This document shows, piece after piece, positions 47,831 through 59,722 of a stretch of DNA of 64,000 nucleotides. A model generated the notes under the pieces. It worked only from the letters and a program-made list of their open reading frames with translations, searched no databases and was not told where the DNA came from. Made by a program: the position numbers and the translations under genes. The DNA is from Ashinkailepas kermadecensis (taxonomy: Eukaryota > Arthropoda > Thecostraca > Neolepadidae): positions 744,001 to 808,000 of the forward strand of contig JAOTOM010005135.1 in NCBI GenBank assembly GCA_034440615.1. The letters run 5' to 3'. Position 1 is the first letter of the stretch, and every line of letters starts with the position of its first letter.

Positions 47831-50240
47831 TTTCCGTTTTTCTTTGTCTACGGATGTGCTTTAGGAGCCAAATCAACTTTTGTAAGGGGCCCAGCACGTT
47901 TTTGCGACCACGGCTCTTTTTTAGTTCTGTTGCTTTTTTGTGCACCGACGATACTTTTTTAGGTATCGGCGCGTTTTTGCAGACCCGGAAGTGTTAAATT
48001 TAGTGCCCGGTCTTTTTGTTCCTTATTTAGGACCATGTCGATTTTTGAGGGCCCAGCCTGTTTTTGAGACCCCTATGCGGTCTCAAGGCCCCGGTGTGCT
48101 TTGAGGGCCCGTTGTGTTTTTGTTTTGTTTTTTTGTTGTTGTTTTTTTTGCTCCCGGTGTGTATTTAGAGCTGCAACGCATGTTTTAAGGCCCTGCCGCA
48201 TTTTGCAAGACTCCGTACGCTTTGGAAGGCCCGGTGCATTTTCTTCCTCCAGTTGTGCTCTTAGGGTCCCACTGTGCTTATTTGGGATTCCGCGCTCACA
48301 CTTGTGGGACCCCAGCACGATATTGGGGGCTCCGGCATAATTTATCGTGGTCCTGTCGCGACTTTTCGGGCCCAGGTGCGTGGTTCCAGGGAGATTCGAC
48401 GCCAGTTTTCTGGGCTCGATCCAATTTGTGATGAGTTCTTCTGAATTATGCAAAGTCCGGGCCTCGCCCTGATTTTTCGGGCCCACGGCGACATTTTTGG
48501 TGTCCCGCCGCTATGTTTCGGCTAAGGAGCGATTTACTGGCTCGGACATTTATTTTTCGGAATCTTTCTTTATTTTGAAGGGCTCTGGCTTGATTCCTGT
48601 CGGGTTCCGATGCGATTTTGTGGCCACGCTGTGCGTATTTGGGGCCATCAACGCCAATTTTTGGGAGCCCCGAAAAATGTTATGCCCCGACCAGAATGCA
48701 TGGAGCTACGCGATTCTTGGGTTCTTGGGAGCCCACCTCTTCAGGATGGAGGGGCGGGGGAATTTGCTTCTTTGGTATGCCACTTCGGCTGCTCAACGAA
48801 TTTTTTTTGTCAGCCGATGGCACCCTTCAGAGTAGAAAGGCCCTTAGGAGAACTTTCTTTTGGGACCTGTTCTGGATTTTCCGGTGCTCGGGTCGACTCG
48901 ATTGAGTCCCTTTGTGATTTTTTTGGTGGTCGACTTATATTTTTTGTAAGCCTCCTGCGCAATATTTTTGGGCCCCGGTACGATTCCTTGGTCTCCGGTG
49001 CATTTTGTATCGTGCTCCAACCCGCTTCTTTTCCGGGGCCAGACGCGGTTTTGGGGTCTGACGCAATTATTGTAGACTCAGTGACATTCCGGGTAGGAAT
49101 TGATTTTTGGGAAGCTAGCTGCGACTTGTGGGGCTCCGGCGCGACTTTTTGGGCCCCTAGTGTGATTTCTAAGGGCAGGGCCTCGACGTTTTTGGATTGA
49201 AGTACGACTTTTGGACCCTGTCGTCATTTGTTGGGATGGTTATCGCGAATTTCAGTGGCTTCGACACGTCTTTGGTGGTCTAATACGTTTTAGTTTCTTT
49301 TGGAGCGATTGCTGTGACTCCAGAGTGATTTTCCATGTCCGGATTGTTTTTTTTCGTTACCACGGCTTCATTTATTGGGTGTTCCCGATGAGACTTTTGG
49401 GGCCCCTGTGCGACCTGTCGAGCCCCTAGTGTGATTTTCAGGGGCCCGGGTGTGACGTTTTGGTACCTTCAGGTTCAGTGTAAATTTCAGGAGTCCCGGC
49501 CCAACCTTTTGGGGTCCCCGTTGTGATTTTCAAGAACCCCGGCACTACTTTTTTTTCGGCCCCAGCGTGATTTTCGTGGTCCGGGCGCGAACTTTTCAGG
49601 CCCCCAGTGTGATTTTCAGGGGCCAGCTCGTCTTTTTGCCGGTCCCATCGTGATTTTCGAGAACCATCGCAGGACTTTTTTGTGCTCCCAGCGTGATTTT
49701 CAGGGGTCCGGTCCGACTTTTTGGGGGCCCCATCGCGATTATCAGGGGCTCCGTCCCAGCCTTTTGGGACCCAGCATGATTTGGAGAGCCCGGTCAGTTT
49801 TTTGGGGGCCCAGCGTAATCTTTGGGGGCCCCGGCGAAACTTTTTGGCCCCCAAAGTTATTTCCAGGGGCCCGGCCCGACCTTTTATGCCTTAGCGTGAT
49901 TTTCTGCGGCCCTGGCGCGACTTTTCGGGGTACCGGCGCGACTTTTTGGGTGCGCCAGCGGTATTTTCAGGAGCCCGGTCCCACATTTTGGAGCCCTCAG
50001 CATCATTTTTAGGGTCCCGGAATGGTTTTTGAGGCCCCCAATGTGATTTTCAGTGGCCTTGGTGGGATTTTGGGGGCCCCAACGTTATTTTCAGGGGCCC
50101 CTGTGCGACTTTTAGGGGCCCCCAATGTTTCTTATATGCCCTGGTGCAATTGCTGAGGACACCAGGAATTTTGTGGGATTCTGGCGCTATTTTTCCGAAC
50201 ACTGGCGCGATTGTTGGGGGCCCACAACCTCTCAGAGTGT
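47831..50240. repeat. decayed GGGGCCCC / TTTTT alternating repeat, 2.4 kb
   Basis: Loosely spaced (about 25-35 bp) blocks alternate a G/C palindromic core (GGGGCCCC, GGGCCC) with T-runs in phrases such as GCGCGACTTTTTGGG and GTGATTTTCAGGGGCCC. Conservation is best at 49440-50120 and fades leftwards. It probably descends from a single ancient array. Confidence 0.8.
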
Positions 50241-50480
50241 TGGGGGCTGGGCAGCTGCTCCAATACCCCCTTCGGTACACCACTGCGCATGCCGAAATTA
50301 TTTTATAGCTTAAGGATTACATCTATTCTTAAGGAATACATCGCACACAATCGACTTTCCTATGCCCATTTAACTGAATTTTGTAACCTTATTTTGTATT
50401 TTCTCTTGCCTTTCTACCATTGCTGAAAGCCAGATAACTATGCGTGGATTTGTTATCCAGGGGAAGGAGCGTACTCAGCA
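50241..50480. other. single-copy intron sequence
   Basis: Nothing recognised. Confidence 0.5.
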
Positions 50481-50835
50481 GTCAACGAAACACACATTCT
50501 GGAAGGTACTCAGGCAGCCACTGCATAACATAGAACGTACACAGTATCCTTTCTACATTATGAAAAGTACTCAACATCCACTCCATACCATGGCATTTGT
50601 TCAGCGGCCACTGCGGGCTATGAAGGGTACTCAGCATCCACTCTGTGAAGGGTACTCAGCATCCACTCTATGAAGGGTACTCAGCATCCACTCTATGCTA
50701 TGGAAGGTGCCCAGAGACCGCTCCATACCATGGACAACGCCCAGCAGCCACCGCACACCCTGGACAGTACTCTGCAGCAAGTTCACATCCTAGAAGGTGA
50801 TCAGCAGCCAGGGCATACCTTGGAAAGTACCTACT
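50481..50835. repeat. about 30-bp degenerate minisatellite, about 12 copies
   Basis: Units on GGTACTCAGCATCCACTC followed by CATACCATGGA. Spacing varies between 24 and 33 bp. Confidence 0.85.
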
Positions 50836-51744
50836 CGGCAATCACGGCAGTAGGGAATCGCTGGTGAATCTCCCGTGGGCGGCGGAGCCTGGGAGGTAGT
50901 AACGGTCTGCCACACCACGTAATCACACCGAATGGAAGTTAATTAATGATTCACTTTAATCATCCGAACACGGTGTGCACAATCTCGTGAACGGAGGGAA
51001 GGCTTTGCTGATGTAAATACACGCGCGGCTTGAAATAAGTTAACTCGCATCAACCCATATGTCTGGCGGATTATCAACGGAAGCGTTGACCGGTTCATGT
51101 CGAAAGGCCACCACCGCGATCCATTCAAGCCGTCCGAGAACTCTGTGCCGCGGACGTCGAATGGAGCCCGGCCGCTGCCTGGGGCGCCGATATGGCTGTC
51201 AGCCCAATTTCCTGGTACACCACGGCAGTTGCGGTGGAAGTAGGTTAGCTGTTGACGCACTTTAACACAGCTGGGAAAACCACTCGCATAGCGCCGCGGA
51301 ACTGCACGGCATGTATTGTGAGTGCGTGTACAGACCAGACTGGATAAATGGTGTGCTCCTCAACTAGCTGACAGGGTCAACACATGAAAGAGCCGAGACA
51401 GGATATGCAGTTACCCACAGTACACTGCACTGGATTAGATCTTGTCAGGACCGGTTCCAGTTACATATTGTCTGAACATCACATGAAATTATACAGAAAT
51501 AGTGGTAGCAGAGTATTAATGGCGTCAGTTTTCCGGGCTACTCGCGTCGCCGCCGGGTGTGCCAGTGGTCTGCAATGGAGGATAGAGTTGTTAACCAGAC
51601 GCTCATCCCATTCATCTCAGCCAGCCGTCCATTCGGTAATCTGATAAAATCATTGGCACCGTGAGAACGCCGACTTGGACTACCGAATGCAGAAGTGACA
51701 GTGCATGGAACAAAATTCCCTGTGCCCGCGATAGTAGGATTTGT
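50836..51744. other. single-copy intron sequence
   Basis: No repeat or exon recognised. Confidence 0.5.
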
Positions 51745-51855
51745 CCCCTTACAGCAGGCGATGAGGAATGTCCAGACACATCGTGCCATTACCGCAGGCG
51801 ATGAGGAATGTCCAGACACATTGTGCCGTTACCGCAGGCGATGAGGAATGTCAGA
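51745..51855. repeat. 40-bp tandem repeat, three copies
   Basis: GCAGGCGATGAGGAATGTCC recurs at 40-bp spacing (GATGAGGAATG at 51760, 51800 and 51840). Confidence 0.95.
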
Positions 51856-52299
51856 GGCACATTGGCCAGGGTTTTCTGCTCTCCTGTTATTCTAAAACGG
51901 AGGAAACAATGTGACTAATTCCTAGTTCATCTGCGTCGTTGGGCAAGAATTAAATAGAGAAATTACATTATCGTTATGCAATTGGAAGCTTCATGATTTC
52001 CTCATCAAATTATTGGGAATTCTTAGTGAGTGCCAAATATCTTACAAGTACAGAAGGAAGTTGAAAATTGTATGGGGGACGGTTGTCAGACACTTCTTTT
52101 TCTTGGCATTGGTTATGGATCAGGTTCTCGTTGATGAACTTACGTCTATCCGGTTTTTCCCACACAGTGTCGGCCCTCCATAAGGTGTGCCTCAATTATC
52201 CATGAAAACGTGATCCCTGCCAGATGGGTTAGCGGCTTTTCTCTTCAGTTTATCATCAATTACTGTAGCCGTTTCGTTGCTGCCCACTCGTGGTCCGAC
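51856..52299. other. single-copy intron sequence
   Basis: Nothing recognised. Confidence 0.5.
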
Positions 52300-52632
52300 C
52301 CGGCTGTTGACTGCCACCGGCTGAGACAGGGCCCGACCGGCCAGTCGGCTGCTGACTGCCACCGGCTGAGACAGGGCCCGACCGGCCAGTCGGCTGCTGA
52401 CTGCCACCGGCTGAGACAGGGCCCGACCGGCCAGTCGGCTGCTGACTGCCACCGGCTGAGACAGGGCCCCCGCTACCGGCTGAGACAGGGCCCGACCGGC
52501 CAGTCGGCTGCTGACTGCCACCGGCTGAGACAGGGCCCCCCGCCAGTCGGCTGCTGACTGCCACCGGCTGGACGGGCTCGACCGGCCTTGTGACTGCCAC
52601 CGGCTGAGACAGGGCCCGACCGGCCAGTCGGC
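52300..52632. repeat. 45-bp minisatellite, about seven copies
   Basis: GACTGCCACCGGCTGAGACA and GGGCCCGACCGGCCAGTCGG alternate. Two internal deletions occur, near 52467 and 52537, and the right-hand end is rearranged. Confidence 0.93.
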
Positions 52633-52689
52633 TCTTTGTTTGAACAGTGTCCGCCGAGCTGGCAGCGGCGTCGTCCTTTGCCATGTCCG

Positions 52690-54225
52690 GCGGCAGCCTC
52701 AGCCTGGTCCGTGGCGTCTTCAGTCGTGACCTGAGAGTCCTCAGCCGGGTCCGGGGCGTCTTCAGTCGTGACCTGAGAGTCATCAGCCGGGTCCGGGGCG
52801 TCTTCAGTCGTGACCTGAGAGTCCTCAGCCGGGTCCGGGGCGTCTTCAGTCGTGACCTGAGATTCCTCAGCCGGGTCCGTGGCGTCTTCAGTCGTGACCT
52901 GAGAGTCCTCAGCCGGGTCCATGGCGTCTTCAGTCGTGACCTGAGAGTCCTCAGCCGGGTCCGGGGCGTCTTCAGTCGTGACCTGAGAGTCCTCAGCCGG
53001 GTCCGTGGCGTCTTCAGTCGTGACCTGAGAGTCCTCAGCCGGGTCCAGGGCGTCTTCAGTCGTGATCACAGAGCCCTCAGCCGGGTCAGAGGCGTCTTCA
53101 GTCGTGACCTGAGAGTTCTCAGCCGGGTCCGGGGCGTCTTCAGTCGTGACCTGAGAGTCATCAGCCGGGTCCGGGGCGTCTTCAGTCGTGACCTGAGAGT
53201 CCTCAGCCGGGTCCGGGGCGTCTTCAGTCGTGACCTGAGAGTCCTCAGCCGGGTCGGGGGCGTCTTCAGTCGTGACCTGAGAGTCATCAGCCGGGTCCGG
53301 GGCGTCTTCAGTCGTGACCTGAGAGTCCTCAGCCGGGTCCGGGGCGTCTTCAGTCGTGACCTGAGATTCCTCAGCCGGGTCCGTGGCGTCTTCAGTCGTG
53401 ACCTGAGAGTCCTCAGCCGGGTCCATGGCGTCTTCAGTCGTGACCTGAGAGTCCTCAGCCGGGTCCGGGGCGTCTTCAGTCGTGACCTGAGAGTCCTCAG
53501 CCGGGTCCGTGGCGTCTTCAGTCGTGACCTGAGAGTCCTCAGCCGGGTCCAGGGCGTCTTCAGTCGTGATCACAGAGCCCTCAGCCGGGTCAGAGGCGTC
53601 TTCAGTCGTGACCTAAGAGTTCTCAGCCGGGTCCGGGGCGTCTTCAGTCGTGACCTGAGTGTCATCAGTCGGGTCCGGGGCGTCTTCAGTCGTGACCTGA
53701 GAGTCCTCAGCCGGGTCCTGGACGTCTTCAGTCGTGACCTGAGAGTCCTCAGCCGGATCCGGGGCGTACTCAGTCGTGACCTGAGAGTCCTCAACCGGGT
53801 CCGGGGCGTCTTCAGTCGTGACCTGAGAGTCCTCTACCGGGTCCATGGCGTCTTCAGTTGTGACCTGAGAGTCCTCAGCCGGGTCCGGGACGTCTTCAGT
53901 CGTGACCTAAGAGTCCTCAGCCGGGTCCGGGACGTCTTCAGTCGTGACCTGAGAGTCCTCAGCCGGGTCCGGGACGTCTTCAGTCGTGACCTGAGAGTCC
54001 TCAGCCGGGTCCGGGGCGTCTTCAGTCGTGACCTGAGAGTCCTCAGCCGGGTCCATGGCGTCTTCAGTCGTGACCTGAGCGTCATCGGCCGGGTCCATGG
54101 CGTCTTCAGTCGTGACCTGAGAGTCCTCAGCTGGGTCCATGGCGTCTTCAGTCGTGACCTGAGAGTCCTCAGCTGGGTCCATGGCGTCTTCAGTCGTGAC
54201 CTGAGCGTCATCGGCCCGGTCAGAG
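52690..54225. repeat. 42-bp minisatellite, about 36 copies, with a 504-bp internal duplication
   Basis: Unit GTCCGGGGCGTCTTCAGTCG followed by TGACCTGAGAGTCCTCAGCC. A distinctive unit with CGTGATCACAGAGCCC occurs at 53061 and again at 53565, exactly 504 bp (12 units) apart, and the intervening variants match in order. The 14-codon period gives a 646-codon + frame and a 366-codon - frame (an acidic TTEDAPDPAEDSQV-like repeat). Variation in the - frame is almost all non-synonymous (Pro/Thr/Met/Leu/Ser at one position), which argues against a selected protein. Confidence 0.95.
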
Positions 54226-55175
54226 GATCTTCGGCCGGGTCGGGAGCGACTTCGGCCATGTTCGGAATAGTGACTCAGCATGGATTTGGTGCAGACATGG
54301 TGGGCCCAGGCCTGGACAATGGCAATCAGCTGCTGGGGTGTCGTTTAGCTACATATATGACGCGTGCAGTAATTGTGATCGATATCAGTTTTTACCTGTG
54401 CGGCTGCGAAGTTAACCAATTACAGCGCAGAATTGCTATGACAATAGAAAGTATAGGTTTCGTGGAACGCAACTGTATAAAACCCAGCTGTGTATATATT
54501 CACATATCAAGTCTCTCGCACGGGAGCTTGGTTGGCGTGGCAGCACGTGCGCCTACTATATTATTTTCAACCGGTGAATTTGATTGAAACAAACTCGGCG
54601 ATTGATCGATGGATTTTGAAGCCGCTTCGACGAAAGCTATTTAACGTATTGTTACAAATATGCTGCACTGTAATTGGCTCAATTAGTGCATGCACAGCTA
54701 AAACACTGATATCGATCACAATCGTCACAAGCGTCATATATGTTGCTAAACGACGCCCCAGCAGCTGACGCTACTGTCCAACCTGACTCGATAGGCCTCG
54801 GGGTGGGCCAGTCTTCTCATACAATTCCAGCAGCTTATTGCTTCCCAGTGTGTTTGTTCTCGCTTTCACATGCAATTTTAACGAAGCTTTTCTTTCGAAG
54901 TACGTTTTTAGGAAAGCACACTGTTGCGGAGTTCATGAATGTCCCAGGGCCTTGACGGGTCCACAGCTCAAAAACTTCATAACCCTGCAGTTTCCAGACC
55001 TGCTATAGGTTCTGAGCTTCCTCAGGTTCTCCGTTTGACCTGTCGCACCTAACCGTATTCCGAGGTCAGTGTTCGTCTAAGGTCCGATGAGCGGCAGTAG
55101 CTTCTCAGCAGTTCGAAGGCTCGGCTCGAAACTCAGCTACCCTGGAGCGGTGGGCCGCGGTATGGTGGCAGCCCG
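54226..55175. other. AT-rich single-copy intron sequence
   Basis: No exon or repeat recognised. Confidence 0.5.
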
Positions 55176-56322
55176 CCTCAGGGCTCTGCTGGCCTCCAGG
55201 GTGGGGACAGACTCCCGCCTCCCCGGGTCCGCAGTGGGCCGCTGAGCCGACACAGTCACACGCTCCCAGGGTGGGGACAGACTCCCGCCTCCCCGGGTCC
55301 GCAGTGGGCCGCTGAGCCGACACAGTCACACGCTCCCAGGGTGGGGACAGACTCCCGCCTCCTCAGGTCCGCAGTGGGCCGCTGAGCCGACACAGTCACA
55401 CGCTCCCAGGGTGGGGACAGACTCCCGCCTCCCCGGGTCCGCAGTGGGCCGCTGAGCCGACACAGTCACACGCTCCCAGGGTGGGGACAGACTCCCGCCT
55501 CCCCAGGTCCGCAGTGGGCCGCTGAGCCGACACAGTCACACGCTCCCAGGGTGGGGACAGACTCCCGCCTCCCCAGGTCCGCAGTGGGCCGCTGAGCCGA
55601 CACAGTCACACGCTCCCAGGGTGGGGACAGACTCCCGCCTCCCCGGCTCCGCAGTGGGCCGCTGAGCCGACACAGTCACACGCTCCCAGGGTGGGGACAG
55701 ACTCCCGCCTCCCCAGGTCCGCAGTGGGCCGCTGAGCCGACAGTCACACGCTCCCAGGGTGGGGACAGACTCCCGCCTCCCCAGGTCCGCAGTGGGCCGC
55801 TGAGCCGACACAGTCACACGCTCCCAGGGTGGGGACAGACTCCCGCCTCCCCAGGTCCGCAGTGGGCCGCTGAGCCGACACAGTCACACGCTCCCAGGGT
55901 GGGGACAGACTCCCGCCTCCTCAGGTCCGCAGTGGGCCGCTGAGCCGACACAGTCACACGCTCCCAGGGTGGGGACAGACTCCCGCCTCCCCAGGTCCGC
56001 AGTGGGCCGCTGAGCCGACACAGTCACACGCTCCCAGGGTGGGGACAGACTCCCGCCTCCCCGGCTCCGCAGTGGGCCGCTGAGCCGACACAGTCACACG
56101 CTCCCAGGGTGGGGACAGACTCCCGCCTCCCCAGGTCCGCAGTGGGCCGCTGAGCCGACACAGTCACACGCTCCCAGGGTGGGGACAGACTCCCGCCTCC
56201 CCAGGTCCGCAGTGGGCCGCTGAGCCGACACAGTCACACGCTCCCAGGGTGGGGACAGACTCCCGCCTCCCCGGCTCCGCAGTGGGCCGCTGAGCCGACA
56301 CAGTCACACGCTCCCAGTATGT
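55176..56322. repeat. 70-bp minisatellite, about 16 copies
   Basis: GGTGGGGACAGACTCCCGCC recurs every 70 bp (for example 55201 and 55271) with GTGGGCCGCTGAGCCGACAC. Units are nearly identical apart from CCCCAGG/CCCCGGG/CCCCGGC/CCTCAGG and one 2-bp deletion near 55741. Confidence 0.97.
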
Positions 56323-57000
56323 GACAGCAACTTAGGCGGCGGCTTATCTGCCAGTATGAGGAATAGCGGCCATTTGAATATCGCCATTTACTGTATGTCG
56401 TTTGTCCGCATGGCAGGATCAGAGTAGTACATCATCTGTGAAGTGTCAAGGAAACCGAAGCCGCTTCAAGATACAAATGTATCTTGAAGCGGCTTCGGTT
56501 CGGTTCGCGCTTCGGAAGCGCGTCTGAAGTTGTAGCGTTGGTTTGGTTCAATGGTGCTGGAGGAAGTGGGCTGGCCAGCTGGCCTTAAACTAGTAGCCAG
56601 AGCCTCATAATTATCCGACTTATTATCGAAATCGTCTCGACCAGCAAGCCACATGGTACCTTGAGGCCGCATGATTTTTCAAGCGCCTCTAAAAGTCATC
56701 GTAATCACCGAGCGCCCTGTTGGGCGGAATGATGGCTAATGTTCTGCTCCCAGTTGTGGGACCAGACTCCGGGTCATTATCATCGTTGTTCGTTCACATG
56801 TCGACGTCGGGTGTGGAAGCTCTCCGGGGTCAAACCCAACCCATTCCCAGGGTCAGTTTCGATGTTCGAAAGCCGCACGTGCAGAGTACGGTTACAAGTG
56901 GACAGCACAGAAACGATGTGCCACGTGTACTCTTCCTTTTCCTTGCATGCTGTTAAATTCGACTGCAATGACGCCTGAGCGATGAACGGATTTTTTAGCG
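56323..57000. other. single-copy intron sequence containing a palindrome
   Basis: Apart from the palindrome at 56453-56500, nothing is recognised. Confidence 0.5.
56453..56500. other. 48-bp near-perfect palindrome (23-bp arms, 2-nt centre)
   Basis: AACCGAAGCCGCTTCAAGAT... and its exact complement meet at a 2-nt AA centre. It could extrude as a cruciform or fold as a hairpin in RNA. The loop is too tight for a typical microRNA precursor. Confidence 0.95.
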
Positions 57001-58380
57001 ACGTCGTGTGACGTGAGAGTCAACCGATGGGTGACGTGAGGGTCAACAGATGGGTGACGTGAGGGTCTACGTATGGGTGGCGTAAGGGTCTACATATGGG
57101 TGGCGTGATGGTCTAAAGATGGGTGACGTGAGTGTCAACAGATGGACGGCGTGAGGGTTTTCAGATGGTTGGCGTGATGGTCTATGGATGGATGGCGTGA
57201 TGGTCTACGGGCGGGTGGTGTGAGGGTCTATAGATGGATGGCGTGAGGGTTTATGGACGGATGGTGGGATGGTCTATGGACGGATGGCGTAAGGTTCTAT
57301 TGACGGATGGCGTGAGTGTCTACGTAAGGATAACGTGATGATCTATGGACGGGCGGTGTGAGGCTCTATGGAGGTATGGCGTAAGGGTCTATGGACGGAT
57401 GGCGTGAGAGTTAATAGACGGATGGCGTGAGGGTTTTTGGACGGATGGTGTGAGGTCCTGTGGACGGGTAGTGTGAGGATCTGTGGATGGATGGTGTGAG
57501 GGTCTGTGGACGGATGGTGTGAGGGTCTGTGGACGGATGGTGTGAGGATCTGTGGACGGATGGTGTGAGGGTCTATGGACGGGTAGTGTGAGGATCTGTG
57601 GACGGATGGTGTGGGGGTCTGTGGGCGGATGGTGTGAGGTTCTGTGGACGGATGGTGTGAGGATCTGTGGACGGGTAGTGTGAGGATCTGTGGACGGATG
57701 GTGTGATAATCTATGGACGGATGGTGTGAGGGTCTGTGGACGGATGGTGTGAGGATCTGTGGACGGATGGTCTGAGGATCTGAGAACGGATAGTTTGAGA
57801 GTCTGTGGACGGGTGGTCTGAGGATCTGGTGACGGATGATGTGAGGGTCTGTGGACGGATGGTGTGAAGGTCTATGGACGGATGGTGTGAGGAGCTATGA
57901 ACGGATGGTTTGAGAGTCTGTGAACGGGTGGCCTAAGGATCTGTGGACGGATGGTGTGAGGGTCTGTGGACGGATGGTGTGAGGGTCTGTGGACAGATGG
58001 TGTGAGGGTCTATGGACGGATGGTGTGAGGGTCTGTGGACGGGTGGCCTGAGAATCTGTGGACGGATGTTGTGAGGGTCTGTGGGCGGATTGTGTGAGGT
58101 TCTGTGGACGGATGGTGTGAGGATCTGTAGACGGATGGTGTGAGGTTCTGTGGACGGATGGTGTGAGGGTCTGTGGACGGATGGTGTGAGGTCTGTGGAC
58201 GGATGGTGTGAGGGTCTGTGGACGGATGGTGTGAGGGTCTGTGGACGGATGATGTGAGGGTCTGTGGGCGGATGGTGTGAGGTTCTGTGGACGGATGGTG
58301 TGAGGATCTGTGGACGGGTTGCCTGAGGATCTGTGGACGGATGGTGAGAGAGTCTATGGACAGATGGTGTGAGGGTCTGT
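57001..58380. repeat. 23-bp minisatellite with an age gradient
   Basis: About 60 units. The left part (57001-57460) is strongly diverged (GGGTGACGTGAGGGTCTAC types). The right part is more uniform, GTGGACGGATGGTGTGAGGA plus TCT. The array runs without a break into the 20-bp array at 58381. Confidence 0.95.
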
Positions 58381-59205
58381 GGACGGGTGTGAGGATCTGT
58401 GGACGGGTGTGAGGATCTGTGGGTGGGTGTGAGGATCTGTGAGCGGGTGTGAGGATCTGTGGACGGGTGTGAGGATCTGTGGGCGGGTGAGGATCTGTGA
58501 GCGGGTGTGAGGATCTGTGGGCGGGTATGAGGATCTGTGGGCGGGGTGAGGATTGTGAGCGGGTGTGAGGATCTGTGGACGGGTGTGAGGATCTGTGGGT
58601 GGGTGTGAGGATCTGTGGGTGGGTTGAGGATCTGTGGGTGGGTGTGAGGATCTGTGGGCGGGTGTGAGGATCTGTGGGCGGGTGTGAGGATCTGTGAGCG
58701 GGTGTGAGGATCTGTGGGCGGGTGTGAGGATCTGTGGGCGGGTGTGAGGATCTGTGAGCGGGTGTGAGGATCTGTGGACGGGTGTGAGGATCTGTGGGCG
58801 GGTGTGAGGATCTGTGGGCGGGTGTGAGGATCTGTGAGCGGGTGTGAGGATCTGTGGGCGGGTGTGAGGATCTGTGGGTGGGTGTGAGGATCTGTGGGTG
58901 GGTGTGAGGATCTGTGGGTGGGTGTGAGGATCTGTGGGTGGGTGTGAGGATCTGTGGGTGGGTGTGAGGATCTGTGGGTGGGGTGAGGATCTGTGGACGG
59001 GTGTGAGGATCTGTGGGTGGGTGTGAGGATCGTGGGTGGGTGTGAGGATCTGTGAGCGGGTGTGAGGATCTGTGGGCGGGTGTGAGGATCTGTGGGCGGG
59101 TGTGAGGATCTGTGGGCGGGTGTGAGGATCTGTGAGCGGGTGTGAGGATCTGTGGACGGGTGTGAGGATCTGTGGGTGGGTGTGAGGATCTGTGGGTGGG
59201 TGGCT
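58381..59205. repeat. 20-bp minisatellite, about 41 copies, derived from the 23-bp unit
   Basis: Unit GTGGGCGGGTGTGAGGATCT. It equals the 23-bp unit with 3 bp lost (ACGGATGGTGTG to ACGGGTGTG). Variation is limited to GGGCGG/GGACGG/GGGTGG/GAGCGG. Open frames of up to 464 codons on the minus strand (His/Pro/Thr/Ser repeats) are spurious. Confidence 0.97.
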
Positions 59206-59722
59206 GAGCTTCTGCGACAGACCAGCCACCAGGCCGCCGCCGCCGGGTGGCGTGAGACACAGCTACCAGCTGGCATGAGGAATTGTGGGATGCTAATAGC
59301 CCGAAGTTATGGGGTGCGTAGACAAAGAATGAAACCACACCGCACGCCGTACGGCCTCTGTCTGCCGCTTCACTGTACGCCTTATATTGCCGAGTCGCAT
59401 TCATTAGTCAACCATAATTATTGCCGTGTGGTCTTGGCGATGACGGGTGTTTGTAAACGTAAATGTTACAGGCGGGTCGAGTTGATTTCACCTCGCGACC
59501 GCCGACATGTCTCTCAACAATCCATTAGCCTGCTGTTCGATCACGTGCCCTGGATGTACGACAATGCCAGCACCCGACTGCAGTGGGCCGCCTTTGGACG
59601 CCGTGCCAGTCGAATGTTGGTTCGGCTTCGATTGCACTGACAAGCAGCATTGCAGGCAGTGCAGGCCTAGTCCGCGAGACGATGACCGGACTAGGCTGCA
59701 TCTGACTAACCCCGCGCTATGC
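59206..59722. other. single-copy intron sequence before the acceptor array
   Basis: A 76-codon + frame at 59507-59737 has several Cys residues but no recognised fold. Other frames overlap it. Not called a gene. Confidence 0.45.

Noticed and set aside
52473..53573. 366-codon minus-strand frame encoding an acidic TTEDAPDPAEDSQV-type repeat
   Set aside because: It looks like a secreted Thr/Glu-rich protein, but the opposite strand is equally open. Unit variants are almost all non-synonymous and no flanking exon signals were found.
56453..56500. microRNA precursor
   Set aside because: Arms are perfectly paired with a 2-nt centre, which leaves no usable loop; typical precursors have mismatches and a loop of 8 nt or more.
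57933..59404. 447- and 464-codon minus-strand frames rich in His/Pro/Thr/Ser
   Set aside because: Products of the 23/20-bp arrays. A 20-bp unit changes frame every copy, and the frame stays open only for lack of stops.
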